A program made the position numbers and the translations under genes. A model generated the notes under the pieces. That model worked only from the letters and a program-made list of their open reading frames with translations. It was not told where the DNA came from and searched no databases. From contig NC_008391.1 of assembly GCF_000203915.1 (NCBI RefSeq), positions 434,001-498,000 of the forward strand: a DNA stretch of 64,000 nt. The letters are read 5' to 3'. This DNA is from Burkholderia ambifaria AMMD (GTDB lineage Bacteria > Pseudomonadota > Gammaproteobacteria > Burkholderiales > Burkholderiaceae). Shown one piece after another: positions 9,227 to 16,007 of the stretch. Within the stretch, counting starts at the first letter, position 1, and every line of letters begins with the position of its first letter.

Positions 9227-9730
9227 ATGGATGCCGCACCATTGATCGACGCGCTGCATGGCGGCGCGGATATTCCCGTCGGCGACGTGCGGGACGTGTT
9301 GCCGCATCGCGGCACGATGCTGCTGCTCGACGCGATCGAGCGCTGCTCGGAAACCGGCATCGAGGTCAGCGCGCTCGCGCGTCGCGATGCGTGGTATGTC
9401 GACGGCAATGGCGCGATGCCGGCGTGGATCGGCATCGAGCTGATGGCACAGGCGATCGCCGCGCATGTCGGCCTGCTCGCCGCGCACGCGGGCGGCCGCG
9501 CGAAACCGGGCGTGTTGCTCGGGGCCAACCGCTATCTCGCGCATCGCACGGCGTTCGGCGCCGACACGACGCTGCGCATCGTCGCGCGGGAACTGCTGCG
9601 CGGCGACGAGGGGCATGGCGCGTACGAATGCGCGATTCATGCCGACGGCGAGTGTTGCGCGGAAGCCGTCGTCAAGGTGTACCAACCAAACGATTTTCAA
9701 TCCTTTATCGAGGGGAGCTTCAATTCATGA
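9227..9730 (+). CDS. 3-hydroxyacyl-ACP dehydratase (ApeP-like hot-dog protein)
   Basis: A 167-residue hot-dog protein with DVLPHRGTMLLLDAIE, the His-containing N-terminal motif of FabZ/FabA-like dehydratases, and WIGIELMAQAIAAHVG, where Glu-Leu-Met-Ala-Gln corresponds to the conserved E-x-x-A-Q helix. It would dehydrate beta-hydroxyacyl-ACP to trans-enoyl-ACP. As there is no enoyl reductase in the operon, double bonds accumulate into a polyene. It is the second dehydratase domain encoded here; the other is the C-terminal domain of the first gene. GGGAGG precedes the ATG and the stop overlaps the reductase start. Confidence 0.87.
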   Translation: MDAAPLIDALHGGADIPVGDVRDVLPHRGTMLLLDAIERCSETGIEVSALARRDAWYVDGNGAMPAWIGIELMAQAIAAHVGLLAAHAGGRAKPGVLLGANRYLAHRTAFGADTTLRIVARELLRGDEGHGAYECAIHADGECCAEAVVKVYQPNDFQSFIEGSFNS

Positions 9731-10452
9731 CTCGGCGAGTTCTCGTGACAGGGGCGAGTCGCGGCATCGGCCGCGCCGTGGCGCTGCGCGCGGCGTCCGA
9801 CGGTTTCGCCGTGACCGTGCATTGCCGCACCGGCCGCGACGACGCGGAAGCGGTGGCCGCGACGATTCGCTCGCAGGGCGGCACGGCAAGCGTGCTGCAG
9901 TTCGACGTGCGCGACCGTGCGGCGTGCCGGCAGCAACTGGAGGCCGATGTCGAAGCGAACGGCGCGTACTACGGGATCGTCTGCTGCGCGGGCGTGACGC
10001 GGGATGGCGCGTTTCCGGCGCTGTCCGAAGAGGACTGGGACATCGTGATCGAAACCGGGCTGGACGCCTTCTACAACGTCGTGCATCCGCTGACCATGCC
10101 GATGGTGCGCCTGCGCGGCGGCGGCCGCATCGTGACGATCGCGTCCGTGTCGGGCGTGATGGGCAATCGCGGCCAGGTCAATTACAGCGCCGCGAAGGCC
10201 GGGCTGATCGGCGCGACCAAGGCGCTGGCGATCGAGCTGGCGTCGCGCAAGATCACCGTCAATTGCGTGGCGCCCGGGCTGGTCGACACCGGCATGCTCG
10301 ACGAGGTGCCGCTGGAACACGCTTTGAAGACCGTGCCGATGGGCCGCGTCGGCCAGCCCGACGAGGTCGCGGCGGTGGTCGGTTTCCTGATGTCGGATGC
10401 GGCGAGCTACGTCACCCGGCAAGTGATCGGCGTCAACGGCGGGATGGTGTGA
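9727..10452 (+). CDS. 3-oxoacyl-ACP reductase, SDR family (ApeQ/FabG-like)
   Basis: A 241-residue short-chain dehydrogenase with the NADP-binding TGASRGIG loop at residues 8-15, CCAG in place of NNAG, and the catalytic Ser140, Tyr153 and Lys157 (NYSAAKAG). It closes with the FabG-type YVTRQVIGVNGGM. It reduces beta-ketoacyl-ACP to the hydroxy form before the dehydratase step. The start overlaps the dehydratase stop by 4 nt and AGGGGAG lies upstream; the stop overlaps the following ATG by one base. The position between dehydratase and second ketosynthase matches other aryl-polyene operons. Confidence 0.92.
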   Translation: MTRRVLVTGASRGIGRAVALRAASDGFAVTVHCRTGRDDAEAVAATIRSQGGTASVLQFDVRDRAACRQQLEADVEANGAYYGIVCCAGVTRDGAFPALSEEDWDIVIETGLDAFYNVVHPLTMPMVRLRGGGRIVTIASVSGVMGNRGQVNYSAAKAGLIGATKALAIELASRKITVNCVAPGLVDTGMLDEVPLEHALKTVPMGRVGQPDEVAAVVGFLMSDAASYVTRQVIGVNGGMV

Positions 10453-11681
10453 TGAAGCGCGTGGTCGTGACGGGAATGGGCGGTGTGACCGCGTTTGGTC
10501 AACGCTGGACGGAGATCGAAGCGCGCTTGCGCGACGGGCGCAACGCGGTGCGGCGCATGCCGGAATGGGACTGCTTCGAGGCGCTGCATACGCGGCTTGC
10601 GTGTCCGTTGCCGGCGTTCGAGCTGCCACCCACGTATCCGCGCAAGAAGACGCGTTCGATGGGGCCGGTGTCGATGTACGCGGTGCGCGCGAGCGAACTG
10701 GCGCTGGAGGATGCGGGGTTGTCCGACGATGCATCGATCCGTGACGGCCGGATGGGCGTCGCGTACGGATCGTCGTCTGGATCGGTCGAACCGATCCGGG
10801 CATTCGGCACGATGCTCGAAACGGGCTCGATGCGCGACGTCACGTCGAACAGCTACGTGCAGATGATGCCGCATACCACGGCCGTCAACGTCAGCCTGTT
10901 CTGGGATCTGAAAGGCCGGATCGTGCCGACGTCGTCCGCATGCGCGTCCGGCAGCCAGGCGATCGGCTACGCGTACGAAGCGATTGCGACGGGCAAGCAA
11001 GCGCTGATGCTGGCGGGCGGCGCGGAAGAATTGTCGGGCCCGGCGGTGGCCGTGTTCGATACCCTGTACGCAACCAGTACGCGCAACGATGCCGCGCACC
11101 TGACGCCACGCCCGTTCGACGCCGATCGCGACGGTCTGGTAGTCGGCGAGGGCGCGGCGACGCTGGTGCTCGAGGAGTACGAGCACGCGCTCGCGCGCGG
11201 TGCAACGATCCATGCGGAGATCGTCGGCTTCGGCTGCAACTCCGACGGCGCGCACATTACCCAGCCGACCGCCGAGACGATGGCGGTCGCCATGCGTCTC
11301 GCGCTGAGCGATGCGACGCTCGACGCAGACGCGATCGGCTACGTGAACGCGCACGGTACGTCGACCGATCGCGGCGACGTAGCGGAGAGTCATGCGACGG
11401 CGTCGGTGTTCGGCGAACGCATGCCGATCAGTTCGCTGAAAAGCTATGTGGGTCACACGCTCGGCGCGTGCGGCGCACTCGAGGCATGGTGGACGATCGA
11501 AATGATGAAGCGCAACTGGTATGCGCCGACGCTCAATCTCACCAAGGTCGATCCGGCGTGCGCGCCGCTCGACTACATCATCGGCGACGCACGCCGGATC
11601 GATGCGGAATTCGTGATGAGCAACAACTTCGCGTTCGGCGGGATCAACACGTCGTTGATCTTCCGCCGGATCGGCGCATGA
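10452..11681 (+). CDS. Beta-ketoacyl-ACP synthase (second KS, ApeR-like)
   Basis: A 409-residue condensing enzyme with the triad Cys164 (SACASGSQ), His301 (NAHGTST) and His335 (VGHTLGACG). It ends with NNFAFGGINTSLIF, typical of the elongating ketosynthases in aryl-polyene clusters. It should be the chain-elongating enzyme, possibly paired with one of the other two ketosynthase-like proteins in the operon. The ATG shares one base with the ketoreductase stop, and the stop overlaps the third ketosynthase start. Confidence 0.9.
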   Translation: MKRVVVTGMGGVTAFGQRWTEIEARLRDGRNAVRRMPEWDCFEALHTRLACPLPAFELPPTYPRKKTRSMGPVSMYAVRASELALEDAGLSDDASIRDGRMGVAYGSSSGSVEPIRAFGTMLETGSMRDVTSNSYVQMMPHTTAVNVSLFWDLKGRIVPTSSACASGSQAIGYAYEAIATGKQALMLAGGAEELSGPAVAVFDTLYATSTRNDAAHLTPRPFDADRDGLVVGEGAATLVLEEYEHALARGATIHAEIVGFGCNSDGAHITQPTAETMAVAMRLALSDATLDADAIGYVNAHGTSTDRGDVAESHATASVFGERMPISSLKSYVGHTLGACGALEAWWTIEMMKRNWYAPTLNLTKVDPACAPLDYIIGDARRIDAEFVMSNNFAFGGINTSLIFRRIGA

Positions 11682-12916
11682 CGGCGGGCGGTAGCGCGGC
11701 GACGCGCGTCGTGGTCACGGGGCTCGGCATCGTGTCGTGCCTCGGCAATTCGCTGGCCGAAGTATCGGACGCGTTGCGCACCGGCCGCTCTGGCGTGAGC
11801 CGCGTCGACGCGTGGCGCGAGCGCGGTTTCCGCAGTCAGGTCGCCGGGGTCGCGAGCGTCGCGTCGGCGGCGCGATTCGCGCGCAAGCACGAGCGCTTCA
11901 TGGGCGACACCGCGCGTTTCGCCGCGCACGCGGCCGCGTCGGCACTCGACGATGCAGGGCTCGACGCCGGGATGCTGCGTTCGCCGCGCGCGGGCGCGAT
12001 CATCGGGTCGGGCATCGGATCGATCGCCGACTACGACGACGCGATGGAGATCGCGCGGCATCGCGGTATCGAGAAGACGCCGCCTTATGTCGTGCCGAAA
12101 GCGATGAGCAGCACGGCGTCGGCATGCGTCGCGCAATTGTTCGGCATCGAAGGCGTGTCGTACTCGCCGTCGTCCGCCTGCACGAGCGCGGCGCTGGCGA
12201 TCGGGCAGGCGGCGCACTGGATTCGCTCCGGATACCAGGACATCGTGCTGGCCGGCGGGAGCGAGGCACTGCACGACAACATGACGCTGATGTTCGACGC
12301 GATGGGTGCGTTGTCGAGCGGTTTCAACGATACGCCGGAGCGCGCGTCGCGCCCGTATGCGCTCGGCCGCGACGGCTTCGTGATCGCGTCCGGCGCGGGC
12401 ATTCTCGTGCTCGAATCGCTCGAGCATGCGCGTGCGCGCGGCGCGCGAATTTACGCGGAAATCAGCGGGTTCGGCCAAGCCACGGACAACGCCGGCATGG
12501 CGGCGCCTCATGCACCGGGGATCGCACGCGCGATGCGTGGCGCGCTTGACGGCAGCGGGCGGCGTCCGGACTACGTCAACACACATGCGCCGTCGACGCC
12601 ACTCGGCGACACCGAGGAACTCGAGGCGCTGCGCGACGTATTCGGTGGCGACGTGCCGGCATTCTCGTCGACGAAAGGACTGACGGGGCATCCGCTCGGC
12701 GCGAGCGGTGCGCATGAAGCGATCTACACGATCCTGATGATGCGCGACGGTTTTGTTGCGGGCACCGCGGTCGGCCTCGAGCCCGATCCGGCGGTCGCCG
12801 GCATGCCGCTCGTGCGTACCGTGCGCGAATGCTCGATCGAGCGCGCGCTGTCGGTGTCGTTCGGATTCGGCGGCAGCTGCGCAAGTGTGTTGTTGGACGC
12901 CTGGAAGGGCGATTGA
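11678..12916 (+). CDS. Beta-ketoacyl-ACP synthase (third KS, FabB-like)
   Basis: A 412-residue FabB-like ketosynthase. Cys168 (SSACTSAA), His303 (NTHAPSTPLGD) and His338 (TGHPLGASG) are all kept, but the first His motif reads THAPST instead of the usual THGTST. A chain-length factor would have lost the Cys; this one has not, so it is predicted to be active or able to transacylate. In related clusters an extra KS-like protein (ApeC) pairs with the elongating enzyme. It overlaps the previous gene by 4 nt and is the last biosynthetic gene of the continuous run. The 32-nt gap to the lipoprotein gene carries GAGAGGA. Confidence 0.88.
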   Translation: MTAGGSAATRVVVTGLGIVSCLGNSLAEVSDALRTGRSGVSRVDAWRERGFRSQVAGVASVASAARFARKHERFMGDTARFAAHAAASALDDAGLDAGMLRSPRAGAIIGSGIGSIADYDDAMEIARHRGIEKTPPYVVPKAMSSTASACVAQLFGIEGVSYSPSSACTSAALAIGQAAHWIRSGYQDIVLAGGSEALHDNMTLMFDAMGALSSGFNDTPERASRPYALGRDGFVIASGAGILVLESLEHARARGARIYAEISGFGQATDNAGMAAPHAPGIARAMRGALDGSGRRPDYVNTHAPSTPLGDTEELEALRDVFGGDVPAFSSTKGLTGHPLGASGAHEAIYTILMMRDGFVAGTAVGLEPDPAVAGMPLVRTVRECSIERALSVSFGFGGSCASVLLDAWKGD

Positions 12917-12948
12917 AGTGAACTTACTGAGCTGAGAGGACGATAACA

Positions 12949-13374
12949 ATGAAGCACAAAGGACATCTGGCCGGCATGTTGGTGGCCGCGTCGTTGCTGA
13001 CGGGGTGCGGTACCGTGGTGCGTTCGCTGCCGCTGCCGGCGGCGGCAACGACGTCGGACACGAGCGGCGTCGCGATCTATTTCGGCACGCAGCCGCATCC
13101 GGACGTCAAGACCAGCATCGGTCCGCGTTCGGAATCGGTACGTGTGTCGCGCGGGACTCAAGCCGAACAGCCGACGTGCGACCAGGCGCTGGCCGAAGCG
13201 TTGAACCGTCTTCGCATCTACGCGAAGAATCATGGCGGGAATGCGGTCGTCAACGTGACGACGCGCTTTCATGAAAAGCGTTCCGAGTCGACGTCCGAAT
13301 ATACGTGCGGCGTGAGCGGCAGCGCCGGCGCGATCGCCGTTTCGGGCGACGTCGTGCAGCTGAACGCGCAATAA
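12949..13374 (+). CDS. Small lipoprotein of the aryl-polyene cluster, function unknown
   Basis: A 141-residue protein with a lipoprotein signal: Lys-rich start, a hydrophobic stretch and the lipobox LLTGC (Cys20). The mature domain contains VAIYFGTQPHPDVK, a Cys in PTCDQALAEALNRL, the motif GGNAVVNV and a second Cys near the end (YTCGVSG). It is a paralogue of the next gene: both share Y-F-G-x-Q-x-H-P, a Cys-led helix, GGNAVV and a late Cys, so a disulfide is likely. Similar small proteins beside xanthomonadin and aryl-polyene genes are often mislabelled excinuclease subunits in databases. The function is unknown; a periplasmic or outer-membrane helper role is only inference. Confidence 0.8.
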   Translation: MKHKGHLAGMLVAASLLTGCGTVVRSLPLPAAATTSDTSGVAIYFGTQPHPDVKTSIGPRSESVRVSRGTQAEQPTCDQALAEALNRLRIYAKNHGGNAVVNVTTRFHEKRSESTSEYTCGVSGSAGAIAVSGDVVQLNAQ

Positions 13375-13385
13375 CGGGAGCCCAC

Positions 13386-13820
13386 GTGAAATATCGCATC
13401 GCACTGGCGCTGCTCGGCGCGACGTTCATCGCGTCGGCCGCGCACGCACGGGACACGATCCGAGACTATCCGATCGAGAACGCGTTGAAGAGCGAGGAAG
13501 GAAAGCTCGACGACGGCGTCGCGCTCTATTTCGGCGATCAGTCGCATCCTCGCGTGCTCAAGTCGTACGGCACGTTCGCGACGAACAAGAAGACCAACGC
13601 GTTCGGCAAGAGCGACGAGGCGGCGTGCCAGCATGTGTTCCTGTCGGCCGTCATCGAACTGCAGGCGCGCGCGCGAAAGGAAGGCGGCAATGCTGTCGTC
13701 GGCATCAAGAGCAATTACCGCAACGTGTTGCGCTCGAGCGCGACCGAGTTCACGTGCGGGGCCGGCGCGGTCGTGGCGGGTGCGGCGCTCACCGGCGAGA
13801 TCGTGACGCTGAAGCGTTAG
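13386..13820 (+). CDS. Small periplasmic protein of the aryl-polyene cluster, function unknown
   Basis: A 144-residue protein starting at GTG, with GGGAG 5 nt upstream. It has a cleavable signal peptide (ALALLGATFIASAAHA, cut before RDT) but no lipobox. Mature motifs are VALYFGDQSHPRVLKSYGTF, TNKKTNAFGKSDE, a Cys in EAACQHVFLSAV, GGNAVVGIKS and a C-terminal EFTCGAG. It is the paralogue of the lipoprotein 11 nt upstream, so the pair arose by duplication. The family is regularly seen next to aryl-polyene genes but has no assigned activity that I know of. A hairpin follows the stop. Confidence 0.8.
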   Translation: MKYRIALALLGATFIASAAHARDTIRDYPIENALKSEEGKLDDGVALYFGDQSHPRVLKSYGTFATNKKTNAFGKSDEAACQHVFLSAVIELQARARKEGGNAVVGIKSNYRNVLRSSATEFTCGAGAVVAGAALTGEIVTLKR

Positions 13821-13827
13821 CCGGCGC

Positions 13828-13864
13828 GTGTCGGACGGGGCCGCCGAGCGGCGGCCTCCGACAC
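13828..13864. terminator. Hairpin between convergent genes
   Basis: Two nested stems: GTGTCGGA (13828-13835) pairs with TCCGACAC (13857-13864), and GGCCGCCG (13839-13846) pairs with CGGCGGCC (13849-13856). It lies directly between the converging ends of the small periplasmic protein gene and the methyltransferase gene, so it could end transcription from both sides. There is no T-run, so it is not a textbook intrinsic terminator. Confidence 0.55.
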
Positions 13865-14584
13865 TCAGGCGGGCTTGCGCGCGGCGACGTTCACGAGCGT
13901 CTCGCGGCGCTTGCCCGGCTTCGGTGCGTACAGGCCGATGCGCTCGAGGAGTCCGAAGTCTTTCGCGCGGCTCCACCACAGGTACGGGAACGACACATTG
14001 CGGGCGTCGAACGTGAACCCGCCGTCGCGCAGCATGGCAAGGTAGCCGTCGGCACTTTTCTGAACTTCCATCGGATGACGGAACAGCAGCCGGATCACCC
14101 ACGACTTGATGTATGCGTCGGTCGATTCGGCGAACAGCAGCAGCCCGCCGGGTTTCAGTACGCGGCGAAAGTCGGCCAGCGCATGCTCCTGGTCGACGAG
14201 ATGATGAAAGGTCTGATGGCAGAACACGATGTCGACGCTCGAATCGGCGAGCGGAATCTGTGTGCAGTCCGCACGATGCAGTTCGACGGGCGTGGCGCAG
14301 CGACGCGCGGCTTCCGACGCATGCGTGAGTGAGTCGTCGTGACAATCGATGCCGATGATTTTGCCGGGCGCGAACGCTTCGCCGAGCAGGCGGAACGATT
14401 TGCCCTGGCCGCATCCCGCATCGAGGATGACGGGAGCCTTCGGCAGCGGCGCGCCGATGAGCTGCTTGAGATCGTCGATGGCCACCCTAAGCACGTGATG
14501 CTCCCAGGTATGCGTGCGAAGAAACCAGATGCCGAAGCGGGTTTCGGGAACATAGGCGGGAGCGTGCGTGCGGCAGGACGTCAT
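13865..14584 (-). CDS. SAM-dependent methyltransferase
   Basis: A 239-residue class I methyltransferase (UbiE/Methyltransf_11 type). The SAM-binding glycine loop is VILDAGCGQGKSF, motif II is GIDCHDD, and VDIVFCHQTFHHLVD with LKPGGLLLFAEST are the later core motifs. It would methylate a small-molecule hydroxyl or ring carbon. It lies next to a pigment operon, divergent from the halogenase-type flavoprotein, so it probably decorates the aryl head group, as O- or C-methylation does in xanthomonadins and flexirubins. I chose ATG 14584 (GAGAG 5 nt upstream) over an in-frame extension to 14692 that would overlap the divergent promoter. Substrate is unknown. Confidence 0.85.
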   Translation of the reverse strand: MTSCRTHAPAYVPETRFGIWFLRTHTWEHHVLRVAIDDLKQLIGAPLPKAPVILDAGCGQGKSFRLLGEAFAPGKIIGIDCHDDSLTHASEAARRCATPVELHRADCTQIPLADSSVDIVFCHQTFHHLVDQEHALADFRRVLKPGGLLLFAESTDAYIKSWVIRLLFRHPMEVQKSADGYLAMLRDGGFTFDARNVSFPYLWWSRAKDFGLLERIGLYAPKPGKRRETLVNVAARKPA

Positions 14585-14694
14585 GGGTCTCTCGTCGGAA
14601 TGTTGGATTTGTTGACCGCCTATTGTAGTTTGCAACGCCAGATCGTGGCGTGAGAAACGTAAGATATCCAATCCATCGAAATGGAACGGCAAGC

Positions 14695-15942
14695 ATGAGT
14701 GAAATGAAATCGAATTCCGTCGACGTCGCGATCATCGGCGCGGGGCCGTCCGGCGCGGTCGCGGCCGCATTGCTGCGCAGGGCGGGCCGTTCCGTGCTGG
14801 TGCTCGAACGCCAGCATTTTCCGCGCTTTTCGATCGGCGAGAGTCTGTTGCCGCAAAGCATGCAGTATCTCGAAGAGGCCGGTATGTTGCAGGCTGTCGT
14901 CGAGGCCGGCTTCCAGTTCAAGAACGGCGCCTATTTCGTTTATCGCGACAGGATGTCGTCGTTCGATTTCCGGGAAAAGTTTTCCGACGGCTGGGGGACG
15001 GCCTATCAGGTCGAACGCGCCGCCTTCGACGATCTGCTGATCCGTTGTGCGGCGGACCAGGGCGCGGACGTGCGGTTCGGTCATACCGTGCAGGCGTTCC
15101 ATCCTGGCGATATGCAACGGCTCGAGGTCGTCGACGAAGCGGGGTGCGAATATTCCGTTCATGCGTCGTTCGTACTCGACGCCAGCGGATTCGCGCGCGT
15201 GCTGCCGCGCCTGCTCGATCTCGAGGCGCCGACCGGCATGCCGACGCGCGCGGCAATCTTTTCCCACGTCGAAGACAGTCTGCCGGCCGGGTCGACCGAT
15301 CGCGACAAGATCTGCATTGCCGTCCATCCGGCGCGTCGCGACGTGTGGTTCTGGATGATCCCGCTGACGAACGGGCGCTCGTCGGTCGGCTGCGTGGCCG
15401 ACGCCGGTTTTCTCGACGTGCCGCAAGCGCAGCAGGAATCGTTGCTGCGGGAATTGCTGCAGAGCGAGCCGACGTTGTCGCGGCTCGTCGGCAGCAAGCC
15501 GTTCGTGATGCTGGTGCGTCGCATCGCGGGCTATGCGTCGAATGTCGAGCACCTGCACGGGCGCGGCTATGCGTTGCTCGGCAACGCGGGCGAATTCCTC
15601 GATCCGATCTTCTCGTCCGGCGTGACGATCGCGATGCGTTCCGCGCAACTGGCGGTCGCCGTGCTGGAACGTCAGTTGCGCGGCGAGACGGTCGATTGGA
15701 CACACGATTACGACATCGCGCTGCGCAAGGGCATCGACACCTTCCGCGCGTTCGTCGAGCGCTGGTACTCAGGCGCGCTTCAGGACATCGTGTTTCATGA
15801 AGACAAGGCGTCCGACGTGAAGCGCATGGTCTGCTCGATTCTGGCCGGCTATGCGTGGGACGAGTCGAATCCGTTCGTGCGGGAACCGGCGCGCGGCCTC
15901 GACGTGCTCGCCGAATTCTGCCGAGCCGGCGGCCTTGGGTGA
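14695..15942 (+). CDS. FAD-dependent oxidoreductase of the tryptophan halogenase family
   Basis: A 415-residue flavoprotein. IIGAGPSGAVAA near the N-terminus is the FAD-binding GxGxxG loop, FPRFSIGESLLP is the conserved second motif, and W218-F-W-M-I-P223 fits WxWxIP, the signature of flavin-dependent halogenases. FQFKNGAYF supplies a Lys at the place where phenolic and pyrrole halogenases of this group carry one. It could chlorinate, brominate or hydroxylate the aryl end of the polyene; xanthomonadins are brominated aryl polyenes. Not every family member with these motifs halogenates, so activity is uncertain. It is transcribed away from the methyltransferase across a 110-bp gap, with ATG 14695 chosen at the conserved N-terminus. 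Confidence 0.85.
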   Translation: MSEMKSNSVDVAIIGAGPSGAVAAALLRRAGRSVLVLERQHFPRFSIGESLLPQSMQYLEEAGMLQAVVEAGFQFKNGAYFVYRDRMSSFDFREKFSDGWGTAYQVERAAFDDLLIRCAADQGADVRFGHTVQAFHPGDMQRLEVVDEAGCEYSVHASFVLDASGFARVLPRLLDLEAPTGMPTRAAIFSHVEDSLPAGSTDRDKICIAVHPARRDVWFWMIPLTNGRSSVGCVADAGFLDVPQAQQESLLRELLQSEPTLSRLVGSKPFVMLVRRIAGYASNVEHLHGRGYALLGNAGEFLDPIFSSGVTIAMRSAQLAVAVLERQLRGETVDWTHDYDIALRKGIDTFRAFVERWYSGALQDIVFHEDKASDVKRMVCSILAGYAWDESNPFVREPARGLDVLAEFCRAGGLG

Positions 15943-15955
15943 TTCGGTGAATCGA

Positions 15956-15991
15956 GGCGGGCGCCGAGCGATGTTTCGTCCGGCGCCCGCC
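15956..15991. terminator. Bidirectional hairpin
   Basis: A perfect 11-bp stem, GGCGGGCGCCG (15956-15966) with CGGCGCCCGCC (15981-15991), and a 14-nt loop. It lies in the 65-bp gap between the converging flavoprotein and glycosidase genes. No T-run follows, so termination is likely but not certain. Confidence 0.6.
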
Positions 15992-16007
15992 ATTGCATCA
16001 CCGTCGC

